Below are positions 17,093 to 26,103 of a stretch of 64,000 nt of DNA, one piece after another; the stretch's first letter is position 1; every line of letters starts with the position of its first letter. This DNA comes from Halioglobus japonicus (GTDB lineage Bacteria > Pseudomonadota > Gammaproteobacteria > Pseudomonadales > Halieaceae): NCBI GenBank assembly GCA_902705825.1, contig CACSIL010000052.1, forward strand, positions 216,348-280,347. Direction: 5' to 3'. The position numbers were made by a program, and so were the translations under genes. Below the pieces are notes generated by a model. That model had not been told where the DNA came from. It made no database searches and was given only the letters and a program-made list of their open reading frames with translations.

Positions 17093-20000
17093 GTGAACAG
17101 ATTTAACCTCACGTTTAGCGGCGAAATTCTTGCCGGCGAAGATCCGGAGCAGGTCAGGCTCCGATTCGCCGACATGTTTGGCATCGACGATCGGGTTCGG
17201 CTCGAACGTTTCTTCAGTGGCGAGACAATCATCCTGCGGCGCAACCTGGAACGCAAAGACGCTGCCGAACTCTATCAACAACTCCAACTCATGGGCGCTG
17301 TCGGCGCGTTGGTCAAAGTCACGACCAGTGAGATGGCAGACGATGTCGTCAACACAACGTCACCAGCCAAGGGGGCACAGTTCGCAGGAGCCCCTGCCAA
17401 CGGAGCAGCCCCACCCTCCCCTGCTGCCGGCCAAAAACTGCACAGCACAGATGCCGCCGCCGAAATAAAGGCCCGTAAACTGGCAGCACAGCGCCTGGCC
17501 GCAGAAAAAGCAGCCAAAGTAAAAGCTGAGGAAGAAGAGCGGCAACGTCGTGCAGCGGAAGAAGCTGTGCAGCAGGCGGAGAAAAATGCAGAGCTGAAGC
17601 GACTTGAGGAAGAAGAGGCCGCCAGAAAAAAAGCACTGAAACTACAAGCCAAGCGCAAGGCCGCTGAAGAAGCCGCTCAGCGCAAAGCCAAACGCGCCAG
17701 AGAAAAAGCAGAGAAGGCGCAGCGCAAAGCGGAAGCGGCGGCACAAAAAAAGGCGGAGGCTGAGGAAAAGAAGCGTCTCGCTGCTGAAGAGGAGGCCCGG
17801 CGCAAGGCTGAACTCGCAGAGCAAAAGCGCCTGGCCCAGGAGGCTGAAGCCCGCCGCAAGGCTGAGCTCGCAGAGCAAAAGCGCCTGGCCGAGGAAGCCG
17901 AAGTCCTGCGCAAAGCTAAGCTCGCAGAGGAAAAGCGTCTGGCCGAGGAAGCCGAAGCCCGCCGCAAGGCTAAGCTCGCAGAGGAAACACGTCTGGCCGA
18001 GGAAGCCGAAGCTCGCCGCAAGGCCGAGCTCGAACTGAAGAAACGCCAGGCTGCAGAGAAAAAAGCGCGCCAAAAAGCGGCTCTGGAGAAGAGAAAGCGG
18101 CTGGCGGCAGAAAAAGAAGCGCGGCGCCTGGCAGAGCTCGAAAAAGCGAAACGGGTGGCCGCCGAGGAGGAAGCCCGCAAAACAGCTGCAGAGGCCAGGC
18201 AAGCTGCTGCACTACAGGCGGAGCTTGAGGAAAAGGCGCGCCTGGCGGCGGCACAGGCGGCTAAGGTCAAGGCCGAGGAGCTGTTAAACACGGTAAAACC
18301 CGGCGGCAGACCACGCGCGAACAAGCCTGGCAAAAGCCGCGTAAAAACCAGCCTGGATGTCCCGTTGCGCCAGACAGGCGAAACACCGGAGATTGGCACG
18401 CCAGGCAAGCGCAAGCGTCAATCGGGCGCTCCCAACCTGTATAAACTGCGCCCCTTTCGCAACTCTCAGACAGTGAAAACACGGGGGACACTGGCTCAAG
18501 CGCGAATGCGGCAGGCCTACGCGTTTGGCGGCTTCGCACTGGCTATTTTACTCATCCTCGCCGGCAGCTTCCTGCAGATAGGGGAGAATCCGGTCATCAC
18601 AGGTGCGAGCGCTGTTGCGATCAACCCAAATTCTGAACCTGTATTGCTGGCGGGTGATTCGCTGTTGTTCCACGATCGCGCCGGTGTCAGCAACACAACC
18701 GTCGCACTGCACTCGCTGGGGGTAGAATCGCTGCAAGCGCCCATGGTATATACCGATGCGGGCGCGCTCGTCGCACTGGGCCGTTTGAGCGCTGAAAAAG
18801 CTGACTTCAGTATGCCCATCCCGCTGCGTTGCGACCTCGCCCTCGCGAGCTGCACACCATTCTCTGCGCAGCTGAATAACAGCACTATCGACACGTTCGC
18901 GATCAATACGCTCGAAGGCAGTGTGCTACTTGCAGACACAATGCACCAAAAGCTCCTGAAAACCGATAGCACCGGCACCATCATTGCCAGTGCCGCCATC
19001 GACCTTCCTCCCACCCCGGTGCTACAGCTGCACGGCGGCCTGTTGTTGATGAACAGCGCCGCAGGTCCTGCAATCAGTGTTTATCGTTACGAAAACAGCG
19101 CGTTCGCAGAACAACTGGATGAAATATTGTTGCTCCCGCCCTCTGAGCTACCGCTGGAATCATCCCGAGTCAGTGATTTTATCTGGTCCGGCGATGCCTG
19201 GTGGGTGATTCTGCGCGACTCGGTCTCTGGCTCCGCAGAATTACACCGCTTTGACAGTGACTGGAGCTATCTCGACACGGTTCCCCTGACATCGCGTAGC
19301 GGACCGCTGCAGCTGATCTCCTGGGGACAAAAAACCCTGGTCAATGATCCACGCGACCCGGCAATACAGCGGTTCAATGCCCAGGGCGCCGTGGAAGCGC
19401 CTTTTGTTTCTACGCAGTTGCAAGCACTTGTCGACACACAGCAACAACGCGCCAGGCTCGTCAGCCTTGCCTGGAACAGCGTTTTACTGATGTGCGCACT
19501 CGCTGCAGCGCTGTGTTTCTCGCTGGGGTATTTACACGGGCTGCGTACGCTGGTGTATCGCCCCCATCGGGAACAGGGCGCCGAGCCGCTGGACGACCAC
19601 GCCAAGGCATTGCACTGGATTGAGCCCGTCCAAAACCGTCACTTGCAGCTGCGCCGCACTGGCATGTTCTATGGCCTTGGAGTGATTGCCGCCGTCCTGC
19701 TGGCCGTCGCCCTGAGCGTCGGTGTATGGCAACTGGCGGCACTGCTGTTGGCACTGAGCGGTCCGGCTATCGCCCTCCTGTTACTGAGCAGACAACCGGT
19801 TGGACACATCGGCGTACTGGGAGACAAGGTGTTGCTGGTCGATCACAGCGGGCAGTATCACCTCGGGGGCGGACCGCGACTTAACTATCGCGGCCCATTT
19901 CTTGTGATTGACGACATCGTGGTGTTCACGGGCAGCCGTCTGCTGCCGGCCTTTTCCCCCGCGCCACTGCAACAGCATATAAGCCCCCCGGCAATGGGTG

Positions 20001-20134
20001 GCATCAAAGTGGACAACAAAACAATTGCGATCAAACTCCTCGAGTGCCGCCACCCACTGGCCCTGGGCGGCATTGCGATAGTGGCTGCGGCCGCTGTCGG
20101 AGCCTTGATCCTGTTATCACAAGGCCTTTTCTAG
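17093..20134 (+). CDS. Large membrane protein: small N-terminal domain, Ala/Lys/Glu coiled coil, periplasmic propeller-like domain
   Basis: 1013 residues from a GTG start. Residues 1-78 form a compact domain (FNLTFSGEILAGEDPEQV...FFSGETIILRR) of a type I associate with bacterial proteins of unknown role. Residues about 122-402 are a TolA-like Ala/Lys/Glu/Arg coiled coil including four 18-residue tandem repeats (235-306). A first membrane helix is at about 474-493, followed by a roughly 300-residue extracytoplasmic part with repeating beta-strand motifs (LLAGDSLLFHD, LLADTMHQKLLKTDSTG), suggesting a propeller. Helices follow at about 793-813, 856-897 (two) and 988-1010, with a small beta domain between the last two. 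I do not recognise the whole protein. A scaffold or envelope-spanning sensor is conceivable. No operon partner. Confidence 0.75.
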   Translation: MNRFNLTFSGEILAGEDPEQVRLRFADMFGIDDRVRLERFFSGETIILRRNLERKDAAELYQQLQLMGAVGALVKVTTSEMADDVVNTTSPAKGAQFAGAPANGAAPPSPAAGQKLHSTDAAAEIKARKLAAQRLAAEKAAKVKAEEEERQRRAAEEAVQQAEKNAELKRLEEEEAARKKALKLQAKRKAAEEAAQRKAKRAREKAEKAQRKAEAAAQKKAEAEEKKRLAAEEEARRKAELAEQKRLAQEAEARRKAELAEQKRLAEEAEVLRKAKLAEEKRLAEEAEARRKAKLAEETRLAEEAEARRKAELELKKRQAAEKKARQKAALEKRKRLAAEKEARRLAELEKAKRVAAEEEARKTAAEARQAAALQAELEEKARLAAAQAAKVKAEELLNTVKPGGRPRANKPGKSRVKTSLDVPLRQTGETPEIGTPGKRKRQSGAPNLYKLRPFRNSQTVKTRGTLAQARMRQAYAFGGFALAILLILAGSFLQIGENPVITGASAVAINPNSEPVLLAGDSLLFHDRAGVSNTTVALHSLGVESLQAPMVYTDAGALVALGRLSAEKADFSMPIPLRCDLALASCTPFSAQLNNSTIDTFAINTLEGSVLLADTMHQKLLKTDSTGTIIASAAIDLPPTPVLQLHGGLLLMNSAAGPAISVYRYENSAFAEQLDEILLLPPSELPLESSRVSDFIWSGDAWWVILRDSVSGSAELHRFDSDWSYLDTVPLTSRSGPLQLISWGQKTLVNDPRDPAIQRFNAQGAVEAPFVSTQLQALVDTQQQRARLVSLAWNSVLLMCALAAALCFSLGYLHGLRTLVYRPHREQGAEPLDDHAKALHWIEPVQNRHLQLRRTGMFYGLGVIAAVLLAVALSVGVWQLAALLLALSGPAIALLLLSRQPVGHIGVLGDKVLLVDHSGQYHLGGGPRLNYRGPFLVIDDIVVFTGSRLLPAFSPAPLQQHISPPAMGGIKVDNKTIAIKLLECRHPLALGGIAIVAAAAVGALILLSQGLF
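17795..18010 (+). repeat. Four 54-bp tandem repeats within the coiled-coil gene
   Basis: Four contiguous 54-nt units starting at 17795, 17849, 17903 and 17957 encode 18-residue repeats of the form ARRKAELAEQKRLAEEAE, with drift (VLRKAK..., ...EETRLAEEAE). A fifth, degenerate unit follows. High DNA identity suggests recent expansion by slippage or recombination. Confidence 0.85.
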
Positions 20135-20166
20135 ATGGTGGGGCGACACCGGTTCCCCCATTTGGA

Positions 20167-20201
20167 TATACTGCAGTATTCGGAGCGGCGACAACCGCTC
20201 C
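20167..20201 (+). promoter_or_regulatory. Palindrome and hairpin upstream of lutA
   Basis: A perfect 12-bp palindrome ATACTGCAGTAT (20168-20179) overlaps a -10-like TATACT (20167-20172). It is followed by a GGAGCGG / CCGCTCC stem (20182-20201) ahead of the lutA start. The palindrome could be an operator for a lactate-responsive regulator, and the hairpin a leader structure or a terminator of the preceding gene. No regulator gene of the LutR/LldR type is in the window. Confidence 0.35.
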
Positions 20202-20237
20202 TCCATCGCAGAAATACGTGGAAGGGTTACCGCCTGC

Positions 20238-21032
20238 ATGAATGAGCCAGATCGTGAATACTCGTCCCCGCCCCGGGGTAAGCGGGTCGCACTGTTTGTT
20301 ACCTGTCTGGCGGATTTATTTCGACCTTCGGTTGCCTTTGCCAGCATAAAATTGCTGGAACAGGCCGGCTGCGAAGTCAGTGTGCCGCTGCAGCAGACCT
20401 GTTGCGGCCAGCCCGCCTACAACAGCGGCGATTATGAAGAGGCCGTACCACTGGCGCAGCAGGTCATCACAATGCTGCAAGATGCCGATTATGTCGTGGT
20501 GCCCTCGGGCTCCTGCGCCGGCATGATATGCCATCACTATCCCAAATTGCTGGAAGGTGTATGGCGAGAGCGCGCACTGGAACTGGCGGCCAAAACATTC
20601 GAGTTAACCGTCTTTCTCAACGACATTGCCCAGATCAAACCGTCAAAACACAAACCATCACACAATATTTCCTCGGTCGCCTATCACGATGGCTGCGCCG
20701 GGTTGCGCGAGCTCGACATCCACGATCAGCCGCGCCAGTTACTACAGAAGCTGTGCGGCATCGAAGTCAGTGAGCTGCAGCAAAGCGAGGTGTGTTGTGG
20801 TTTCGGCGGCACGTTTTGCGCAAAAATGCCGGAGATTTCCGGCAAGATGGTGGACGACAAACTCAACGACGTGCTCGCCACCGGTGCCGATATGCTCGCC
20901 GGCGGCGATCTTGGCTGCCTGCTCAATATCGCCGGACGCGCGCGCCGTCTCGGCGAGAAAATCGAAGTACGCCATGTAGCTGAATTGCTCTATCAGGATC
21001 TGGACACCCCCGCTATCGGTGAGGGAGATTAG
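20238..21032 (+). CDS. lutA: L-lactate dehydrogenase complex protein LutA
   Basis: 264 residues. Two CCG domains carry the cysteine-rich motifs QQTCCGQPAYNSG (about residue 54) and EVCCGFGGTFCAK (about 188), which bind an Fe-S cluster in LutA/YkgE and GlpC/HdrB relatives. The N-terminus (VALFVTCLADLFRPSVAFA) is typical of LutA. It is first in lutABC, 3 bp before lutB, and the three proteins oxidise L-lactate to pyruvate on the cytoplasmic face of the membrane. No lactate permease is adjacent. Confidence 0.93.
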   Translation: MNEPDREYSSPPRGKRVALFVTCLADLFRPSVAFASIKLLEQAGCEVSVPLQQTCCGQPAYNSGDYEEAVPLAQQVITMLQDADYVVVPSGSCAGMICHHYPKLLEGVWRERALELAAKTFELTVFLNDIAQIKPSKHKPSHNISSVAYHDGCAGLRELDIHDQPRQLLQKLCGIEVSELQQSEVCCGFGGTFCAKMPEISGKMVDDKLNDVLATGADMLAGGDLGCLLNIAGRARRLGEKIEVRHVAELLYQDLDTPAIGEGD

Positions 21033-21035
21033 GCG

Positions 21036-22472
21036 ATGGAGCAGCACAGCGAGACTTTTCTGGACAACGCCAGTGCGGCTTTGAAGAATAGCGCCCAGGC
21101 CGAGCGGCGGGATGTTATCGCTGCCTTTGCGCCACTGATACGCTCTGCGGCGATAGAAGGGTTTGACGAATTCGACAACCTGCGCAAGCACATCAAGCGC
21201 GTGCGTCAACACAGCCTGGATCACCTGGAGTACTACCTCGGTCAATTTGAGTACCAGGCAGTGCAGAACGGCAATCACGTGCATTTCGCGCGCAACAGTG
21301 ACGAACTCAACAGCACGGTGCTGGACATCTGCCAGCAGCACGATGCGAAGCGCATCGCCAAAGGCAAATCCATGGTCACGGAAGAGACCGGCCTGAATGC
21401 ATTTTTGCAAAGCGCCGGACTGGAGGTGATGGAAACCGACCTCGGTGAGTACATCATCCAGCAGGCCGGAGAGACACCCAGCCACATCGTCGCCCCGGCA
21501 CTGCACAAATCTGCGGATGAAATTCGCGAGCTTTTCCAGTCAAAGCACGATCTAGGCCCCCGGGAACTGCCCGAGACAGTCGATCTGGTGAGTGAGGCGC
21601 GCGATATATTGCGCGAGCACTTTCTGCAAGCCGAGGTGGGCATCATCGGGGCCAATGCACTGATCGCAGAGAATGGCTATTCCATGCTGGTTACCAATGA
21701 AGGTAACGGCGATCTGTGCGCCAACCTGCCGCGTGTACTGATCGTTTGCACCACGATCGACCGGGTGCTGCCGCTGGCGCAGGACGCCACGGCCATGCTG
21801 CGGCTGCTGGTGCGTTCGGCAACCGGGCAGGCGCAGACCTGCTATACCAGCTTCTATTCCGGCCCACGGCGCGAAAGTGATCTCGATGGCCCCATCGAAA
21901 CCCACTTTGTGTTACTGGATAACAAACGCAGCGACATTCTGGCCAGTGATTACCGGGAGATGCTGGAGTGTATCCGCTGCGGTGCCTGCCTCAACCACTG
22001 CCCCATCTACAGCAGCGTGGGCGGTCATGCATACGGCTGGGTGTATCCCGGCCCGATGGGCTCGATACTCACGCCACTTTTAACATCGCTGGAACAGAGC
22101 AGTGCACTACCCAACGCCTGCACCAGCTGCGGACGCTGTGCCGAAGTCTGCCCGGCTGACATACCGCTTCCAGACATGCTGCGCGACCTCCGGCACGAAG
22201 AAAATAGCCAGAAATTGTCCGCAGGGCGCTGGCGCCTGGGATTAAAAGTTCATGCCTGGCTTGCCAGACATCCCAAGCTCTACCATGCGCTGACAGGCCT
22301 TGCCATTTCCACATTGCATCTATTCGGACACAAGCGCGGCAGCTTTGTCCGTCTGCCAATGGCTGGAGGATGGACCAGTCAGCGGGATTTTCCTGCACCG
22401 CAGGGCAAAACCTTCATGCAGCAGCACCAAGCGCGCTTGAAACGCATCGCGAGGCAGCAAAATGAGCACTAG
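21036..22472 (+). CDS. lutB: L-lactate dehydrogenase complex iron-sulfur protein LutB
   Basis: 478 residues, standard for LutB/YkgF. An N-terminal LUD domain is followed by a ferredoxin-like pair of 4Fe-4S motifs, CIRCGACLNHCPIY and CTSCGRCAEVCPADIPLP (about residues 312-380), then a conserved C-terminal helix region. TEETGLNAFLQSAGLEVMETDLGEYI is the LUD-type core. It is the electron-transfer subunit of the LutABC lactate oxidase. It lies between lutA (3-bp gap) and lutC (11-bp overlap), so translation is coupled. Confidence 0.94.
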   Translation: MEQHSETFLDNASAALKNSAQAERRDVIAAFAPLIRSAAIEGFDEFDNLRKHIKRVRQHSLDHLEYYLGQFEYQAVQNGNHVHFARNSDELNSTVLDICQQHDAKRIAKGKSMVTEETGLNAFLQSAGLEVMETDLGEYIIQQAGETPSHIVAPALHKSADEIRELFQSKHDLGPRELPETVDLVSEARDILREHFLQAEVGIIGANALIAENGYSMLVTNEGNGDLCANLPRVLIVCTTIDRVLPLAQDATAMLRLLVRSATGQAQTCYTSFYSGPRRESDLDGPIETHFVLLDNKRSDILASDYREMLECIRCGACLNHCPIYSSVGGHAYGWVYPGPMGSILTPLLTSLEQSSALPNACTSCGRCAEVCPADIPLPDMLRDLRHEENSQKLSAGRWRLGLKVHAWLARHPKLYHALTGLAISTLHLFGHKRGSFVRLPMAGGWTSQRDFPAPQGKTFMQQHQARLKRIARQQNEH

Positions 22473-23160
22473 TGCCCGCTCGGAAATTTTCGCGCGTTTA
22501 CGCGATATCAATCACCAAGCCAGTGCAGAGAGAATTGAACTGGACCGTCAGGCGCTGGGCAGCGCACCGGTACCCAAGCCTCCCGCATCTGAGATATGCG
22601 AGGCCTTTCTGGTCAATGTACTGAAAAACAAGGGCAGTGCAGACTGCGTCAGCAACCGTGCCGAGGCGGTGGCGGCTATAGGTCATTACATATATTCCCA
22701 TTTTCGCAGCCACCGACTGGTTGCCGGCAATGATCCGCGGCTCGCCGCGATGCCGTGGCGCGACGCGGGTGTGTTGCCACGCTTTGGGCGTCTGGAAGTG
22801 GGTGAGCCTGTGGCTTTGAGCTTCGCCCAGCTGGGCGTTGTGGAAACCGGCGCGGTGATGACATGGACAGGCAAGTCCAACCCCGCTGCCAACAATCTGC
22901 TACCTGAACACCACATTGTCTTGGTGGACACCACAGATCTGGTTCCCGATATGGAGCACGCCTGGGGCAGAATCAAACAGGAGATAGACCAGAACGGCCC
23001 ACCGCGCGGCATCAACTTTATCGCCGGCCCCTCCAGCACCGCCGATATTGAGGGGCAACTGGTGTACGGCGCACACGGACCGAGAAAATGGCATGTGATT
23101 TTAATGGGCAAGGTGCCCGCAGAAGCCCTTTCTCGCGCCCGCACTATCGCCGGTGTTTAA
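22462..23160 (+). CDS. lutC: Lactate utilisation protein LutC
   Basis: 232 residues, an LUD-domain protein (YkgG/LutC). Recognisable are LGVVETGAVMTWTGKSNPAANNLLPEHHIVLV and the C-terminal FIAGPSSTADIEGQLVYGAHGPRKWHVIL motif conserved in LutC. It overlaps the last 11 bp of lutB and closes the operon. Function follows the known lutABC requirement for growth on L-lactate. Nothing unusual in length or motifs. Confidence 0.93.
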   Translation: MSTSARSEIFARLRDINHQASAERIELDRQALGSAPVPKPPASEICEAFLVNVLKNKGSADCVSNRAEAVAAIGHYIYSHFRSHRLVAGNDPRLAAMPWRDAGVLPRFGRLEVGEPVALSFAQLGVVETGAVMTWTGKSNPAANNLLPEHHIVLVDTTDLVPDMEHAWGRIKQEIDQNGPPRGINFIAGPSSTADIEGQLVYGAHGPRKWHVILMGKVPAEALSRARTIAGV

Positions 23161-23220
23161 GCGCGCGCAACGCCGTTACCGGCCCTGTCACCACAAACAG
23201 AGCCAACGCACTCAAATCGC

Positions 23221-23793
23221 TTAGAGCGGCGTATAGCTGAATTTCTGCCCCGCAACTGCCACCTCAAACATCAGGCCACCTGTGGCTATGGTAAAAATCG
23301 CCATGCCCTTGCGGTAACCGCCCGAGACAGTTGCAGCGTCATTGCGACCGCCACTGATCCCCGCTGCGGTACCACCGCCGGTATTGGCCTCTGCAGAAGC
23401 ACCAGCCGTTATTGCCACAGCCGATGCTGTGGCACTGAGTTCGAAGTTACCCGAGGTGAAATCCTTAAAGGCCTGCTCGTGTTCAAAGAAGATAATCTGA
23501 CTGTACGCCTGCCCACCCCACTGCGCACCGAACGACACCTGACTCAAAGTGGAGTTTCCCACATGTTTGCTGCCCACAAAGACTTTGCCCTCACCATAGG
23601 CACCGCCAACGATAAACGCGCCCTTGCCAATCGTCGGGAACAAGGCGTAGCCATACGCTGTTTTGAAGTAGCGCCCGCTCTCGCCGGCATTGCTGAATGC
23701 CTTTATCGCATCACTGTAACTGTTGGCCCAGGCGGCAGGACCACCCACACACAAGAACGACACCAGAAATACAAGCTTTATCACTTTGGACAT
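23221..23793 (-). CDS. Secreted SYLF-domain (YSC84-type lipid-binding) protein
   Basis: 190 residues from the ATG at 23793, chosen for its signal peptide (IKLVFLVSFLCVGGPAAWA) and the AAGG upstream; an upstream in-frame ATG at 23862 would bury the signal. The mature protein matches the SYLF/Ysc84 pattern: FKTAYGYALFPTIGKGAFIVGGAYGEG, VSFGAQWGGQAYSQIIFF, AVAITAGASAEANT and KGMAIFTIATGGLMFEVAVAGQKFSY. This family binds lipids or phosphoinositides in eukaryotes, and bacterial members are exported with unknown roles. It is a single gene, tail-to-tail with lutC and 112 bp downstream of gap on the same strand. Confidence 0.85.
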   Translation of the reverse strand: MSKVIKLVFLVSFLCVGGPAAWANSYSDAIKAFSNAGESGRYFKTAYGYALFPTIGKGAFIVGGAYGEGKVFVGSKHVGNSTLSQVSFGAQWGGQAYSQIIFFEHEQAFKDFTSGNFELSATASAVAITAGASAEANTGGGTAAGISGGRNDAATVSGGYRKGMAIFTIATGGLMFEVAVAGQKFSYTPL

Positions 23794-23904
23794 AATGGGA
23801 ACCTTGGGTTTAATGTGCAGACTACGGACCGACGCCACCGGAAGAGGTTTTTGCGCCGCCAATACAGCGGCGACAATGCGGCCTATTTTGTGTACACAAT
23901 AGAG

Positions 23905-24909
23905 TCAGGTCAAGTCTCTTAACCGAACCAGCAAATCGCAAACCCGGCAGGAATAACCCCACTCATTGTCATACCAGTTCAATACTCGCAGGTATCGCCC
24001 TGCAGTGACACCGGTAAAACCAGCATCATAGATCGACGAATGGGAGTTACCGATGATATCCGTGGAAACGATGGGCTGCTCACTGTAATGCAGGATACCC
24101 TGCAATCGCGGTGATGCCGACGCCTCCCGCACTGCCTCGTGCACGTCCTGCACTGTCACCTGCTTGTTGAGCTTTACAAAAAAGTCCACCACAGAACCAT
24201 CGGGTACCGGGACACGGGCGGCGATGCCGTGCAATTTACCCTGTAACTGCGGCAGCACTTCACCCACGGCCTTGGCCGCACCTGTTGAGGTCGGGATGAT
24301 GTTTTCCGCCGCCGCCCGACTGCGCCGCCAGTCTGTATGGGGCACATCCGCCAGACGCTGATCGTTGGTGTAGGCGTGGACAGTGTTGATAACACCCTCC
24401 TCTATTGTGAAAGCCTCATCCAGAACGCGGGCCATAGGCGCCAGACAATTAGTAGTACAACTGGCATTAGAGACGATGCGGTGCTCCGCTGTCAGCCCCT
24501 CTTCATTAACGCCCAGAACCACGGTGTAATCGATTGCGTCCTTGGCAGGTACCGTGAGCACCACCTTGCCCGCACCCGCGGTCAAATGCTTCTGCAACTG
24601 TTCCCGCTTGCGAAACGCACCGGTTGCCTCGATGACAGCATCCACACCTAATTCAGCCCAGGGCAGGTCCTCGGGATTGCGCTCGCTGAGTAATTTCACA
24701 CGCCCCTTGTCAGTGACGAAATGATTGTCTTCCAGCGCCAGGGGCTTGGCGAAAGGGCCCATAACCGTGTCATAGCTCAGCAGATAGCGCAGTGCCTCAA
24801 AGTCAAAGAGATCATTGATCGCCACGACCTCAATATCATCGCGCTCCTCCAGTATACGAAATACCGAGCGCCCGATACGGCCAAAACCATTGATCGCAAT
24901 TCTCATCAT
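23905..24909 (-). CDS. gap: Glyceraldehyde-3-phosphate dehydrogenase, type I
   Basis: 334 residues, canonical GAPDH. The NAD-binding GFGRIGRSVFRI is followed by Asp33 after the second strand (NAD preference). The active-site SNASCTTNCLAP carries Cys151, with partner His178 (NTVHAYTNDQ). The C-terminal WYDNEWGYSCRV is intact. It oxidises glyceraldehyde-3-phosphate in glycolysis/gluconeogenesis. Its ATG overlaps by 4 bp the stop of an upstream GAPDH paralogue that lacks the cysteine, so the two are made from one transcript. Erythrose-4-phosphate dehydrogenase is a less likely alternative. Confidence 0.95.
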   Translation of the reverse strand: MMRIAINGFGRIGRSVFRILEERDDIEVVAINDLFDFEALRYLLSYDTVMGPFAKPLALEDNHFVTDKGRVKLLSERNPEDLPWAELGVDAVIEATGAFRKREQLQKHLTAGAGKVVLTVPAKDAIDYTVVLGVNEEGLTAEHRIVSNASCTTNCLAPMARVLDEAFTIEEGVINTVHAYTNDQRLADVPHTDWRRSRAAAENIIPTSTGAAKAVGEVLPQLQGKLHGIAARVPVPDGSVVDFFVKLNKQVTVQDVHEAVREASASPRLQGILHYSEQPIVSTDIIGNSHSSIYDAGFTGVTAGRYLRVLNWYDNEWGYSCRVCDLLVRLRDLT

Positions 24910-25928
24910 TTCTTCTCCTGCGGCAGGGCCTGCGCCGAATACAGACGCGCCACCTCCAGCAACCGCGCGGCATGACCCAGAGTTTCATACCACCCCAGCA
25001 TCTTGATAGTATTACTACCCGCCTTGATGGTGCCCTTGGTATCGAACAGCAACGAGTTGGAGTTGCCGATCACATCCGATGACACAATAGGGTCTTCCAC
25101 TACACCGACAATGCCGTCCCGTTTGGTCGCGGCGGCGCGCATCACCTCGTTAATATCCTCCACCCCAATGGCTGCATCTTTCATCACCAGAGTCACATCC
25201 AGCAGGCACCCTTCCTGTACGGGCACATTCAGCGCCCAGGTCATGATCCTGTCGTCCAGGTCTGGCAGCACTTGCCCCAACCACAGCGAGGCTTCATGGG
25301 TATTGGGAATAATGTTTTTGGCGGCCGAGCGGCTGCGACGAAAATCACTGCCGGCATAATCCTGCAGCGACTGGTCTGATGTATAGGAGTGCACCGTGGT
25401 CATGCTGCCGCATTCGATCTCGAAACTCTCAGAGACACTTTGCAACAGCAGACACAAGGCAGACATGGTCGGCGAACCGGCCGAGATCATGCGGTCTGCT
25501 GCCGTCACGCTGTCTTCATTTATACCGGGTATTACGATCCGATCGACGTGGTCTATCGGCAGTGTTCGCAACAGGACTCGCGGTGCGCCATTGGCGAGAT
25601 GCGCTGCCATTGACTGTCGATCGCGGTACTTTCCAGTGGCATCAATAACCATATCGACAGCGAAGATATCCCAGGGCATTTCTTCGGGATGATCTATTTG
25701 CATCAGTCGCGCGCGAAAGCGCGGGTTGACCAGGAAGTTACCCTCCAGCGTATGCAGCTGCGGCTCGGTCACCTCAGACGCTAACAGATAATGTAGAATT
25801 TCCGGCTTGCCAATATCAGCTACCGCGACGACTTCGATGTCGGTACTGCAGGCAGCCAGGTGATATATCTGCCTGCCAATCTGGCCAAAACCCATGATAC
25901 CCAGCCGAATCGGCCCGCTCTTCGCCAT
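24906..25928 (-). CDS. GAPDH paralogue without the catalytic cysteine (predicted pseudoenzyme)
   Basis: 340 residues, full-length GAPDH fold with Rossmann GFGQIGRQIYHL and Asp38. The active-site segment reads ISAGSPTMSALC (148-159), aligning Pro153 where the catalytic Cys should be, and also losing the TTNC motif. The His180 region (TTVHSYTSDQ) and FRRSRSAAKNIIPNTHEA are kept. The C-terminal WYDNEWGYS is changed to WYETLGHAARL. All indels are in frame and codon use is normal, so this is a maintained protein rather than a decayed gene. A non-catalytic role such as hetero-oligomer partner, regulator or NAD sensor is inferred from its 4-bp translational coupling to the active gap gene. Confidence 0.88.
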   Translation of the reverse strand: MAKSGPIRLGIMGFGQIGRQIYHLAACSTDIEVVAVADIGKPEILHYLLASEVTEPQLHTLEGNFLVNPRFRARLMQIDHPEEMPWDIFAVDMVIDATGKYRDRQSMAAHLANGAPRVLLRTLPIDHVDRIVIPGINEDSVTAADRMISAGSPTMSALCLLLQSVSESFEIECGSMTTVHSYTSDQSLQDYAGSDFRRSRSAAKNIIPNTHEASLWLGQVLPDLDDRIMTWALNVPVQEGCLLDVTLVMKDAAIGVEDINEVMRAAATKRDGIVGVVEDPIVSSDVIGNSNSLLFDTKGTIKAGSNTIKMLGWYETLGHAARLLEVARLYSAQALPQEKK

Positions 25929-26103
25929 TGTTCCGCTCCTATGAAGCCCGGCCCACGTTAACCGTGCGCGCTCTCTCTACTCATATACATTGTCCCCCGA
26001 TTGCCCTGCGGCAACCATGACCTACCGCAAACAAAACAGGATCCGGTGCCGGTCGGCGCAGCAATTCGCTCGCAGGGGACAATAGTGCAGTGAAGCGGTT
26101 GAC

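Noticed and set aside
17460-18300. TolA identity for the coiled-coil protein
   Set aside because: The composition is TolA-like, but the C-terminal TolA domain and tol-pal neighbours are missing. The helix arrangement is also different.
17677-18414. 245-codon minus-strand frame opposite the coiled coil
   Set aside because: Low-complexity Ser/Ala/Arg/Phe sequence is the complement of the Ala/Lys/Glu repeats, so it is an artefact.
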